NCBI RefSeq assembly: GCF_030811455.1 | Contig: NZ_JAUSQU010000001.1 | Coordinates: forward strand, 1,178,001 to 1,242,000 | Origin: Streptosporangium lutulentum | Lineage (GTDB): Bacteria > Actinomycetota > Actinomycetes > Streptosporangiales > Streptosporangiaceae | Direction of reading: 5' to 3' | Length of the DNA stretch: 64,000 nt | Shown: in pieces, positions 26,541 through 34,519 of the stretch | Layout of the letters: each line of letters opens with the position of its first letter | Position numbering within the stretch: the first letter of the stretch is position 1 | Translations under genes and position numbers: made by a program | Notes under the pieces: generated by a model | Told to the model about the DNA's origin: nothing | The model's input: the letters and a program-made list of their open reading frames with translations, nothing else | Databases searched by the model: none

Positions 26541-28379
26541 TCAGGACGTCAGCGCGCGGCGGATGTCGTCGTCGTCCGGAGCCAGTTCCATCGCGCGGGT
26601 GAGGTCGGCCAGTGCCTCCTCGTCGCGTCCGGAGGCACGCAGCGCCATCGCGCGGTTGAAGAGCAGGGCGGGGTCCGCGCCCGGTTCGAGGGCGTGGGTG
26701 AAGTCGGAGACGGCGCCCTCGGGGTCACCCATCTCGAAGGCGAGCATCCCCCGGTTGGCCCAGGCCGCGGCCAGCGAGGGGGAGAGCTCCAGCGCCTGGT
26801 CGAAGGCGACCCGCGCCTTGCGGTGACGGCCCTCGGCCATCTCCACCTGACCGAGGGCGCACAGCAGGTACGGGTTGGCCGGATCCAGGGCGAGCCCGGC
26901 CTCCGCGTCCGCCCTGGCCTTGCCGTACTCCCCGAACGCGACCAGCAGTCCGGCTCGGTTGGCCAGCCCGTCCACGAACTCCGGGTCCAGCTCCAGCGCG
27001 TGGTCCAGATCGCTGAGCGCGCCCCGGTGGTCTCCGGTGGAGAAGCGGATCTCGGCCCGGTTGTAGAACGGCTCGGGGAAGGGCGGGCCGACCCGCATCG
27101 CGGTCTCGTAGTCGGCGGTCGCCTCGTCCAGGCGGCCCAGCCGGTGCAGCAGGTTGCCCCGGTCGATGTAGTAGTCGGGGTAGCCGGGGTCGGCGGCGAT
27201 CACCGCGTTCAGGTCCTCCAGCGCCTCCTCCGGGCGGCCCAGCATGACGGTGAGCTGCGCCCTGTTGGCCAGCAGTACCAGCCGGTGGATCGGGTGCTCG
27301 CCGGGCAGCAGGTCGCGTTCGGCCAGCTCGACGGCCTCCTGGACCAGTTCGAGCGCCTTCGCGGGGCGGCCCAGCCGTACTTCCACGAGCGCCCGGCCGT
27401 TGAGGTCGAAACCCAGCTTGAACGCCCGCTCGCGCGGGTCGGGAAGCAGCGAGGAGATGGCGATGGCCTGGTTCACCCAGGCCAGCGCGGAGTTCGGGTC
27501 GCGCTGGACCGGATCGTGGTGGCGGACCTTCAGCATCCCGGTGGAGTAGGCGGCGGAGGCGTGGACGCTCGGGCAGACGCTTTCGCGCCTGGCCAGCTCG
27601 AACAGGGCCTCCGCCTCCTCCTCCCGGTTCAGGGAGCTCAACGCGGTCGCGGCGCTGTGCAGGAGGCGCCACCAGAGATCGGGGTCCGTGGCCGGGTCGG
27701 CGAGTCTCAGCGCGCGCCGGCCCAGCTCCACCACGGCGTCGTGGCAACCGGCCTCCAGGCACCACTCCACCGCGAACCTGTACGCCTCCAGCGCTTTGCG
27801 CGGGTCGCTGCCGTGCTCACGGTGGTAGGGAATCGCCCCGAGCCGCGCGCCGATCGTTCCTTCGCGTTCCAGTTCGTCGGCGCGGGCGTCATGCTCCTCC
27901 GCGCCGAGGGACTCTTCGGACACGGCCTGGCCGCCGGTCACCACGGTCAGCAGTTGCGGGCCGATCCGGCGTCTCAGCACCGTCAGGAGCTCAAGGTCGG
28001 TGGGGTCGGCCTCGTGGATGTTCTCGACGACCAGGGTCCGGGGACCGGTTTCGGTCAGGTATTCGAGGAGGAACTCGGCCAGCCCATTGGACAGGCGAAG
28101 CGTACGGCGCGGGGCGTGGACCAGGATCCGTTCCGCGCTGGGCAGATGCATGGCCGCCGACTGGCGCCGGGCGGGGATCAGCTCATGCGTGTCGGGCGAC
28201 ATGGCACGCAGCTCTATGTCGTACCGGGCGACCAGCTCCGGCCGGGCGGCGGGTACCAGGGCGGAGACGATCGCGCCTCCTGCGGTGTACGGCCCGCGCA
28301 GGCGCCGATTGGCGTCCACGGGAGGCAGTAAAAGGGCAGGAAGAGGTGGTTTCCCCGATGGGTGCGATCCCCGACTCAC
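26541..28379 (-). CDS. TPR protein with degenerate AAA/STAND-like N-terminal region
   Basis: The protein has 612 residues. The first 30 carry the phrase ANRRLRGPYTAGGAIV. About residues 90-150 keep a Walker-B-like helix-strand (RTLVVENIHEADPTDLELLT) and a sensor-like strand, but no GxxxxGK(S/T) P-loop is present, so ATP hydrolysis is unlikely. From about 195 to the end there are eleven or more tetratricopeptide repeats, for example DYYIDRGNLLHRLGRLDEAT. The GTG at 28379 has AAGGAGA upstream. It follows a 24-codon peptide gene and a hairpin on the same strand. It is probably a peptide- or protein-binding scaffold (inference). Confidence 0.8.
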   Translation of the reverse strand: MSRGSHPSGKPPLPALLLPPVDANRRLRGPYTAGGAIVSALVPAARPELVARYDIELRAMSPDTHELIPARRQSAAMHLPSAERILVHAPRRTLRLSNGLAEFLLEYLTETGPRTLVVENIHEADPTDLELLTVLRRRIGPQLLTVVTGGQAVSEESLGAEEHDARADELEREGTIGARLGAIPYHREHGSDPRKALEAYRFAVEWCLEAGCHDAVVELGRRALRLADPATDPDLWWRLLHSAATALSSLNREEEAEALFELARRESVCPSVHASAAYSTGMLKVRHHDPVQRDPNSALAWVNQAIAISSLLPDPRERAFKLGFDLNGRALVEVRLGRPAKALELVQEAVELAERDLLPGEHPIHRLVLLANRAQLTVMLGRPEEALEDLNAVIAADPGYPDYYIDRGNLLHRLGRLDEATADYETAMRVGPPFPEPFYNRAEIRFSTGDHRGALSDLDHALELDPEFVDGLANRAGLLVAFGEYGKARADAEAGLALDPANPYLLCALGQVEMAEGRHRKARVAFDQALELSPSLAAAWANRGMLAFEMGDPEGAVSDFTHALEPGADPALLFNRAMALRASGRDEEALADLTRAMELAPDDDDIRRALTS

Positions 28380-28440
28380 CGGTCTCCTTTACATCAAACT
28401 GTCAAATTATTCATGATATCAAGCTATCTCATGTTACAAG

Positions 28441-28464
28441 CCGGCGCCCATTGCTGGGCGCCGG
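28441..28464. terminator. Strong hairpin between micro-peptide gene and TPR gene
   Basis: Perfect 9-bp arms, CCGGCGCCC and GGGCGCCGG, flank a 6-base loop. The hairpin starts 16 bases after the stop of the 24-codon frame and about 60 bases before the TPR start. It could end a short peptide transcript while allowing some read-through into the TPR gene. Confidence 0.75.
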
Positions 28465-28480
28465 TTCTGTGACTTCGATC

Positions 28481-28555
28481 TCAGCCGACGTGCTTAGGGC
28501 TGGCGGTGCCACTGAGTGCAACGGTGCCGGGCTTGTGAACAATGACTCGCTTCAT
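28481..28555 (-). CDS. Micro-peptide gene, 24 codons, function unknown
   Basis: The ATG at 28555 opens a frame reading MKRVIVHKPGTVALSG and, after eight more residues (TASPKHVG), a TGA. AGAGG lies six bases before the ATG. A promoter-like pair (TTGTCA, 17 bases, GAATAC) fits upstream, and a strong hairpin follows the stop. The gene has its own complete expression signals although it is too short for normal gene finders. It is basic (three Lys, one Arg, two His) with no signal peptide or Cys. A precursor or signalling peptide for the downstream TPR protein is the attractive reading (inference). Confidence 0.5.
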   Translation of the reverse strand: MKRVIVHKPGTVALSGTASPKHVG

Positions 28556-28589
28556 TGAGGACCTCTCTCGTTAATAAGAACAATTTGCA

Positions 28590-28619
28590 AGTATTCGCAA
28601 CAATTGCCCCGATTGACAA
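28590..28619 (-). promoter_or_regulatory. Putative promoter of the micro-peptide/TPR unit
   Basis: On the minus strand, TTGTCA (28614-28619) and GAATAC (28591-28596) are spaced by 17 bases. They are in an AT-rich island that contrasts with the GC-rich neighbours. The predicted start would leave a 5' leader of about 25-30 bases with the ribosome site. The assignment rests on consensus similarity only. Confidence 0.4.
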
Positions 28620-28691
28620 GTTTTATTTTTATCGTGGCCGGATCCGGACAAACTATGGACAAATCGCTTTGTTTCGGCAGGCCGCAGTAAG

Positions 28692-29687
28692 TTACGGATG
28701 GGGCTGCTGCTGGGTGATGCAATGGATGCCACCGCCGAGGGCGAAGATGCCACGGGCGTCCACCGATTCGACGGCCCGCCCGGGGAAGAGCCTGGTGAAG
28801 ATCTCGGCCGTCGCGGCGTCGCGCGGGTCGTCGAAGGAGCAGAGCAGGACGAGACCGTTGGCCAGGTAGTGGTTGATGTAGGAGTAGTCGACGAGCTCTC
28901 CGCCGGCCTCCCGCGTCTCCGGGGCCATCAGCTCCACGACCTCCAGGGAGCGGCCCCGCGCGTCGGTGGACGACCGCAGGATCGCCAGGTTCTCCCGGGT
29001 GACCTCGTGGTCCGGATGGGCCGGATCGGGCTGGACGTGGCAGAGCACCAGGCCGGGACGGGCGAAGGAGGCGAGCAGGTCGACGTGGCCGCTCGTGCCG
29101 TACCTGCCGTAGTCGGCGGTGAGGCCGCGCGGCAACCAGATGATCTTCTCCGCGCCGATCCGCGCGCGCAGCTCGGTCTCGACCCGCTCCCTGGTCCAGC
29201 CGGGGTTGCGCTTCTCCCCGAGCTGGACGGTCTCGGTGACGATGACCGTGCCCTCGCCGTCCACGTGGATGCCGCCGCCCTCGTTGACCATCGCGGAGCG
29301 GAACCTGGTCGCCCCCGCCCGTTCCAGGACCGCCGCGGCGACCAGGTCGTCCTTGGCGTACGGGTGCCGGCCCCACCCGTTGAAGGTCCAGTCGACCCCC
29401 GCCAGCGCGCCCCGGCCGTCCACCAGGAAGGTCGGGCCGTTGTCCCGCATCCAGCAGTCGTCCAGCGGCTGCTCCACCGGTTCGACCCCGGGAGACAGCC
29501 ATCGGGCGGCCGAGTCGCGCTCGCTCGGGTCGACCAGCATGGTGACCGGCTCGTAGCGGACGATCGTGTTGGCCACGTCGGACCAGGCGCGATAGGAGGC
29601 CTCAGGGTCGGCCAGCGCGTAACCGGCGACCGGCCAGGACATCCAGGTACGGGTGTGGGGATGCCACTCCGGCGGCATGAAGAACAC
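28692..29687 (-). CDS. aguA: Agmatine deiminase
   Basis: The protein has 331 residues of the Porphyromonas-type peptidyl-arginine deiminase fold. Visible are MPPEWHPHTRTWMSWP, DDCWMRDNGPTFLV, MVNEGGGIHVDGEGT, GTSGHVDLLASF and the terminal GGGIHCITQQ, which holds the catalytic cysteine (about residue 323). The enzyme converts agmatine to N-carbamoylputrescine and ammonia. The GTG at 29687 has AAAGGA upstream; an ATG three codons later is an alternative. It is the third gene of the ureAB-ureC-aguA operon. No N-carbamoylputrescine amidase gene is present nearby. Confidence 0.92.
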   Translation of the reverse strand: MFFMPPEWHPHTRTWMSWPVAGYALADPEASYRAWSDVANTIVRYEPVTMLVDPSERDSAARWLSPGVEPVEQPLDDCWMRDNGPTFLVDGRGALAGVDWTFNGWGRHPYAKDDLVAAAVLERAGATRFRSAMVNEGGGIHVDGEGTVIVTETVQLGEKRNPGWTRERVETELRARIGAEKIIWLPRGLTADYGRYGTSGHVDLLASFARPGLVLCHVQPDPAHPDHEVTRENLAILRSSTDARGRSLEVVELMAPETREAGGELVDYSYINHYLANGLVLLCSFDDPRDAATAEIFTRLFPGRAVESVDARGIFALGGGIHCITQQQPHP

Positions 29688-29738
29688 GTTGGTGATCCTT
29701 TGAAGGGTGGGCGAGGTCCGGACGGTGGGGGGGAGGGC

Positions 29739-31388
29739 TCAAAGGAAGTACAGGCGGTTGAGCGAGACCGATTCGGCGGGACCCGAGTGGACGGGGTCGC
29801 CGTCGAGCGTGACCTGGCCGAGCGCGTCCACCTGGACGGACCCGAGCCGCGAGTTGCGCACCATGTCCGCCGGGCCGATGCCCCGGGTCCCGCGCACGCC
29901 GACGCGGCGCCGGCGGGTCGTCATGTGGTCGTCGCCCGCGGCCGCGGCGGCCCCGCTGACGAAGGCTACCGACAGATCGGCGGGGGTCGCGCCGTACGCG
30001 CCGAGCTGCGGGCCCAGCACCAGCGGCTCGCAGGTGTCGGTGGAGGCGTTGGGATCACCCGTCACACCGTAGGCGGGGAACCCGGCCTTCAGCACCAGTT
30101 GCGGCTTGGCGCCGAAGTGGTCCGGCCGCCACAGCACGATGTCGGCCAGTTTGCCCGGCTCCAGCGAGCCGACCTCGTGGGACAGGCCGTGCGCGATCGC
30201 GGGATTGACGGTCAGCTTGGCCAGGTAGCGCAGCACCCGTTCGTTGTCGTGGCCCTCGGGCGCGCCCCGCTCGCCCTTCATCTTCCCGGCCATCGCGAAC
30301 GTACGGCGGACCGTCTCGCCCGCCCGGCCCATGCCCTGCGCGTCGGAGGAGGTGATGCCGATGACCCCGAGATCGTGCAGCACGTCCTCGGCGCCCATCG
30401 TGCCCGCCCGGATCCGGTCCGCGGCCAGCGCGGCGTCCCCCGGCAGGCCGGGATCGAGGCCGTGCACCGAGACGATCATCCCGTGGTGCTCGGCGACGGC
30501 GTCCCGGCCGAAGGGCAGCGTCGGGTTGGTGGAGGAGCCGATGACGTTGGCCACGCCGGCCAGCCTGAGCACGTCCGGCACGTGCCCGCCGCCGCAGCCT
30601 TCGATGTGGAAGGCGTGGATCGTCCTGCCCCCGAGGACCGCGAGGGTGTCCTCCACCGACAGGCACTCGTTCAGGCCGTCGGTGTGCAGCGCGACCTGCA
30701 CGTCGTGCTCCTCGGCCACCCGCAGCGCGGTGTCCAGCGCGCGGGTGTGCGCGCCCATGTCCTCGTGCACCTTGAAGCCGCTCGCACCGCCCTCGACGAG
30801 CGCCTCGACCAGGGGCGCCGGATGGGACGACGAGCCTCGTGCCAGGAACCCGATGTTCACCGGCCAGGCGTCGAAGGCGTTGAACGCGTGCCGCAGCGCC
30901 CACGGCGAGTTCACCCCGACGCCCCAGACCGGCCCGAACTCCTGGCCGATGATCGTGGTGACGCCGGAGGCCAGGGACGCCTCCATGATGCGCGGGCTGA
31001 GCAGGTGAACGTGGGTGTCGATCGCTCCCGCCGTGGCGATGAGCCCCTCGCCGGACACGATCGTCGTCCCGGTGCCGACCACCACGTCCACGCCGTTCAG
31101 CGTGTCGGGGTTTCCCGCTCGCCCGACGGCGTGGATGCGTCCCTCGCGGATCCCGATCGACGCGGTCCGCACCCCCAGGATCGGATCGAGGATCAGCGCG
31201 TTGCTGATCACCAGGTCGCAGGTGTCTCTGACGGAGGCGGCCTTCAGATGCAGGCCGTCCCTGGCGGTCTTGCCGAACCCGGCGAGGAACTCCTCTCCCG
31301 GCCTCTGGGAGTCGTGCTCGACCTCGACCACCAGGCCGGAGTCGCCGAGCCTGACCCGATCCCCCCGGCGCGGCCCGTGAACGCTCAC
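29739..31388 (-). CDS. ureC: Divergent urease alpha subunit (flap Cys replaced)
   Basis: The protein has 549 residues. Nickel ligands are kept: His126/His128 (DTHVHLL), Lys206/His208 (GFKVHEDMG), His235 (VALHTDG), His261 (IHAFHIEG) and Asp349 (SSDAQGMGR). The catalytic flap, MVCHHLDP in classical ureases, is here IVSVHGLDP: His309 is kept, but the cysteine equivalent to Klebsiella Cys319 is Val308 and the next His is Gly. The offset to Klebsiella numbering is a constant 11 from the lysine onward. The GTG overlaps the ureAB stop (GTGA). No ureD/E/F/G genes lie nearby. It may act on a substituted urea (inference). Confidence 0.88.
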   Translation of the reverse strand: MSVHGPRRGDRVRLGDSGLVVEVEHDSQRPGEEFLAGFGKTARDGLHLKAASVRDTCDLVISNALILDPILGVRTASIGIREGRIHAVGRAGNPDTLNGVDVVVGTGTTIVSGEGLIATAGAIDTHVHLLSPRIMEASLASGVTTIIGQEFGPVWGVGVNSPWALRHAFNAFDAWPVNIGFLARGSSSHPAPLVEALVEGGASGFKVHEDMGAHTRALDTALRVAEEHDVQVALHTDGLNECLSVEDTLAVLGGRTIHAFHIEGCGGGHVPDVLRLAGVANVIGSSTNPTLPFGRDAVAEHHGMIVSVHGLDPGLPGDAALAADRIRAGTMGAEDVLHDLGVIGITSSDAQGMGRAGETVRRTFAMAGKMKGERGAPEGHDNERVLRYLAKLTVNPAIAHGLSHEVGSLEPGKLADIVLWRPDHFGAKPQLVLKAGFPAYGVTGDPNASTDTCEPLVLGPQLGAYGATPADLSVAFVSGAAAAAGDDHMTTRRRRVGVRGTRGIGPADMVRNSRLGSVQVDALGQVTLDGDPVHSGPAESVSLNRLYFL

Positions 31389-32173
31389 CGCTCACCCGCC
31401 GGGTCGTCGCCGGCGGGCCCGGCCGCCGCCGGGTCGTCGGCACTCGCGGTCCGGGCCGCCGGCTCGCTTCCCAGGTAGCCGCAGGCCCGGGCCTTCTCCA
31501 TGGCCCGTTCGAAGGCGCCCGGCGCGTCCAGCGGGCCGTCGACCAGGCCGGCGAACCCGATCGCCACCCGCGCCCCGCCGATCGGGACCAGCCGGGCGAC
31601 GCGACTCTCGCCCGGATCGAAGCGCAGGGTGGAACCCGCGGGAACGGCCAGGCGGCGCCCGTAGCCCAGGGCCCGGTCGAAGAGCAGCCGGGGGTTCGTC
31701 TCGAAGAAGTGGAAGTGCGAGGTGACGCTGATCGGCACGGTCGCCGTGTTGCGCACCTTCACCTCGATCGTGTCCTCCTCCGCCGCGAGCCGCGTCGCCC
31801 GCTCCCGCTCCCGATCCGCGGGCCGCGTCGTCTCGATCACCGCGCCGGGGGCCAGGTCTCCGAGCGATCCGCCGCCGAACGGCTCGGTGACGATCGCCAG
31901 CCGGGTGCCGTCGTCGAAGACCGCCTCGACCATCACCTCGGTGACGATGTCGGCCACCCCGGGCAGCACGTCGCCGGGGCCGAGCACGCTCCGGCCCGCC
32001 GCGATCGCCTCGGCCAGCCTGGCCCCGTCGCGGGCGGCCTCGCAGACCGTGTCGGCGATCAGGGCGGTGGCCTCCGGCACGTTCAGGCGCAGTCCCCGCG
32101 CGCTCCGGGCGCGGGCCAGCTCGGCCGCGGTGAACAGCAGCAGCCGGTCGCGCTCCGTAGGTGTCAGCCGCAT
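31385..32173 (-). CDS. ureAB: Fused urease gamma-beta subunit
   Basis: The protein has 262 residues. Residues 1-100 match UreA (RLTPTERDRLLLFTAAELAR, LNVPEATALIADTVCEAARD, MVEAVFDDGTRLAIV). About 110-210 match UreB (NTATVPISVTSHFHFFETNP, GYGRRLAVPAGSTLRFDPGE). A Pro/Ala-rich tail follows. Fusion of the small subunits occurs in several actinobacteria and in Helicobacter. The ATG at 32173 has AAGGGGGG upstream; longer open frames are unsupported. It is coupled to ureC and divergent from a TetR gene. Confidence 0.9.
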   Translation of the reverse strand: MRLTPTERDRLLLFTAAELARARSARGLRLNVPEATALIADTVCEAARDGARLAEAIAAGRSVLGPGDVLPGVADIVTEVMVEAVFDDGTRLAIVTEPFGGGSLGDLAPGAVIETTRPADRERERATRLAAEEDTIEVKVRNTATVPISVTSHFHFFETNPRLLFDRALGYGRRLAVPAGSTLRFDPGESRVARLVPIGGARVAIGFAGLVDGPLDAPGAFERAMEKARACGYLGSEPAARTASADDPAAAGPAGDDPAGER

Positions 32174-32185
32174 GGACACCCCCCT

Positions 32186-32222
32186 TTTAGAACGATTTTC
32201 AAAGTTAGAGTAGCATTCTAAA
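32186..32222. promoter_or_regulatory. Candidate TetR operator between ureAB and its divergent regulator
   Basis: TTTAGAA at 32186 and TTCTAAA at 32216 form an inverted repeat in the 66-base, AT-rich gap between ureAB and the TetR gene. Position and symmetry suggest control of both directions by that TetR protein. The long spacing (23 bases) makes this less certain. Confidence 0.4.
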
Positions 32223-32239
32223 CGGGTACGGTATGGGGC

Positions 32240-32833
32240 ATGACGGTGAAGCTGGAGCGCCCCGACGTGCGAGCCCACGTGCTGCGGGCGGCGCTGCTGG
32301 CGATCGACGAGGTGGGGCCCGACCGGCTGCGCGTGCGCGACATCGCCGAACGGGCCGGGATGAGCAGCGGTCATGTCATGTACTACTTCGGCAAGCGCGA
32401 CCGGATCCTCGTCTCGACGCTGCTGCTCAGCGAGGACGAGCTGGCCGAGCGCCGGACCGCCGAGCTCGCGGCCGTGGCCGACCCGCGCGAGGCGGTCGGC
32501 CGCCTGGTGGAGCTGTACCTGCCCACCGGCGCGGGCGACGTCCGCTGGCGGCTGTGGGCCCAGGTCGTCGCCCGCCCGCCGCAGGACGAGGAGACGCTGG
32601 CCAGGATCGCCGGGTTCGTCGGCACCTGGGTGCGGGAGCTGGCCCGCATCGTGGCCCAGGGGGTGGGGGAGGGAGCGTTCCGGCCGGTGGACGATCCGGA
32701 GGACCACGCGCTGCGAATGTGCCGGATCATGGACAGCCTCGCGCACGACGTGCTCCTCGGGCTGCCCGGCTGCGACTCCGGATGGGCTCGCGAGCAGGCG
32801 ATGCGGGCGATCCGGCGGGAGCTGCTGCCCTGA
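32240..32833 (+). CDS. TetR-family regulator divergent from the urease-like operon
   Basis: The protein has 197 residues with an N-terminal TetR helix-turn-helix (VRDIAERAGMSSGHVMYYFG) followed by a helical ligand domain of normal length. The ATG at 32240 opens the frame just after the shared promoter gap. It is divergent from ureAB-ureC-aguA, the usual position for a local repressor, so agmatine, a carbamoyl compound or a polyamine are plausible effectors (inference). Its stop codon lies in a 20-bp inverted repeat shared with the next gene. Confidence 0.92.
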   Translation: MTVKLERPDVRAHVLRAALLAIDEVGPDRLRVRDIAERAGMSSGHVMYYFGKRDRILVSTLLLSEDELAERRTAELAAVADPREAVGRLVELYLPTGAGDVRWRLWAQVVARPPQDEETLARIAGFVGTWVRELARIVAQGVGEGAFRPVDDPEDHALRMCRIMDSLAHDVLLGLPGCDSGWAREQAMRAIRRELLP

Positions 32834-32875
32834 CCGGCCGTCACCGCTCCCGCCCGGAGCGGTGACGGCCGGTCA
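32831..32875. terminator. Perfect 20-bp inverted repeat terminator spanning both stop codons
   Basis: Arms 32831-32850 and 32856-32875 are exact complements around a 5-base loop. The left arm begins with the TGA of the TetR gene. The right arm ends with the complement of the TGA of the convergent phosphodiesterase gene. Both transcripts therefore end in the same hairpin. Confidence 0.9.
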
Positions 32876-33724
32876 GGCGGCGCGCTGCCTCAAGGCTGAG
32901 GTGATCTTGCGCAGCACGTCGGGTTTGTTGGTGATGATGCCGTCCACCCCGTAGGAGATCAGGCGGCGCATGATCTCCGGGGCGTCCACGGTCCAGGTGA
33001 AGATCTTCATGTGAAGCTCGTGGACGCGCTGGACGTACTCCGGGGTGAGATCGTTGTAGGGCGGGTTGACGTGGTCGGCGAATTCCGCGAGTTCCGGGAG
33101 TTCCGCGGTCGTCGGCGTGCCGAGCAGGCCGATCGGAACCTGGGGCAGGTCCTGGTGGAACGTTCGCATCGAGTCCCAGTCGAACGACTGCACGGTGAGT
33201 CGGCCGGGACGCAGCCACGAGGGGTTGCGCCGTAGTTCGTCGGCGATACGGGCCTCGACGCCCGGGTAGAGTTGCGGCGCCTTGACCTCCAGGAGCAGGC
33301 CGAGCGGGCTCGCGCTCATCGCGCGCAGCGCCTCTTGGAAGGTGGGCACCCGCTCACCTTTGTACTCCGGGGAGAACCACGAGCCCGCGTCCAGTTTCCG
33401 GATTTCCGCCAGCGTGAGGTCACCGACCCTCCAGGGGGCGCGACCGGGGAAGACCCCCTCGACGTCGGTGGTGCGGGCCAGCGTCGTGTCGTGCATCAGG
33501 ACCAGCTTGTGGTCCTTCGTCTCCTGGACGTCGAGCTCGAACACGTCGGCGCGCTGTTCCCGCGCCAGATTGAAGGCCGCGACGGTGTTCTCCGGCGCGT
33601 ACGCGGAGGCGCCACGGTGGGCGACGTTGGTGATCGACGGCGGCGGTGCGGCGACCGCCGTGGAGGCGAACACCGTCAGGGCCGCCAGCGTGGTCGTGAT
33701 GATGAGGCCGAGTCGTCGGAACAT
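32873..33724 (-). CDS. Secreted glycerophosphodiester phosphodiesterase
   Basis: The protein has 283 residues. A signal peptide (RRLGLIITTTLAALTVFAST, cleavage near AVAA) precedes a GDPD TIM barrel. Visible are NVAHRGASAYAPENT, FELDVQETKDHKLVLMHD and the late YGVDGIITNKP. Conserved His/Glu/Asp residues of the metal and catalytic sites are present. It releases glycerol-3-phosphate from phospholipid- or teichoic-type diesters outside the cell. The ATG at 33724 has GAGGAG upstream; the longer frame is rejected. It is monocistronic and convergent with the TetR gene. Confidence 0.92.
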   Translation of the reverse strand: MFRRLGLIITTTLAALTVFASTAVAAPPPSITNVAHRGASAYAPENTVAAFNLAREQRADVFELDVQETKDHKLVLMHDTTLARTTDVEGVFPGRAPWRVGDLTLAEIRKLDAGSWFSPEYKGERVPTFQEALRAMSASPLGLLLEVKAPQLYPGVEARIADELRRNPSWLRPGRLTVQSFDWDSMRTFHQDLPQVPIGLLGTPTTAELPELAEFADHVNPPYNDLTPEYVQRVHELHMKIFTWTVDAPEIMRRLISYGVDGIITNKPDVLRKITSALRQRAA

Positions 33725-33883
33725 TGGTCTCCTCTGTTTCGGGAGGGGGCCTATGGTTCGAACTTGACAGCCGCTCATGACGACGAGTTGATAGGAGAGT
33801 ATCCCGTTGATGTCAGGCAGATGAGCAATCGACCCGTGCGCGGCGGGGCGTGTCCCGCCTCGGCAGGACGCCCGGGCCGCGCG

Positions 33884-34453
33884 CTACGCGGAGGGCGACG
33901 GTGACTTCGGGGTGAGATCGAGGTCGAACCGCACCTCGACCTCGTCGCCGAGCTTGAGCGCGCCGAAGAACGCCGAGTAGGGCTGGATCCCCCAGTGGGT
34001 CTGCACGATGGACGCCGAGCCGCGCGCATGGCCCTCGGCCAGCGAGCCCCGCAGCGTGACGGGCCGGGTGACGCCGACGATGGTGAGATCGCCTTCGACG
34101 CGGAACGCCTCCGCGGTCCCGTCGACCCGGGCCGACCGGAACGTGATCGTCGGATGGCGCTCGGTGTGAAGGACCTTCCTCCGGAGGTTCTTCTCGATCT
34201 CTTCGCGGTCGGAGCCGGTGAGCGGCCTGATGCCGCCGGTTCCCTCACGAACCTCGAAGGAGCCGGCGTCGACGTCGACGGTCACCGAGGATCCGGCCGG
34301 GTCGGCGAGATCGACCGTGGCCTCGCCGTGCCAGCGGGTGGCCTCGATGGTGAGGTCGTGACCGGCCTTCGCGCCCAGCCCGCTACGGGTCGTGTGGACG
34401 AGGAGCCGGCCGGACCCCGGTCCCAGTGTGTGCCTGCCGGAGGTGATGCTCAC
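33884..34453 (-). CDS. YceI-family lipid-binding protein
   Basis: The protein has 189 residues, one YceI lipocalin-like domain with no signal peptide. Visible are GLGAKAGHDLTIEATRWHGE, VDVDAGSFEVREGTGG, KVLHTERHPTITFRSARV, VEGDLTIVGVTRPVTLRGS and the closing beta strands. YceI proteins bind polyisoprenoid or fatty-acid-like ligands. The GTG at 34453 is used. It lies downstream of a TetR gene on the same strand, with a gap of 66 bases. Confidence 0.88.
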   Translation of the reverse strand: MSITSGRHTLGPGSGRLLVHTTRSGLGAKAGHDLTIEATRWHGEATVDLADPAGSSVTVDVDAGSFEVREGTGGIRPLTGSDREEIEKNLRRKVLHTERHPTITFRSARVDGTAEAFRVEGDLTIVGVTRPVTLRGSLAEGHARGSASIVQTHWGIQPYSAFFGALKLGDEVEVRFDLDLTPKSPSPSA

Positions 34454-34519
34454 CGTTCCAGGCTAACCCCGCTCGTGGTGGCGCGCCGTCGGCCCGTGCG
34501 AAGCCGGCGCGCGGCGGAC

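Noticed and set aside
29739..31388. Annotation as a normal urease alpha subunit
   Set aside because: The metal site is intact, but the flap cysteine is lost and accessory genes are absent from the window, so urea as substrate is not assumed.
28698..31478. 926-codon open frame on the plus strand
   Set aside because: It is antisense to ureC and aguA, has low-complexity composition and no motif. It is a shadow of the urease-like operon.
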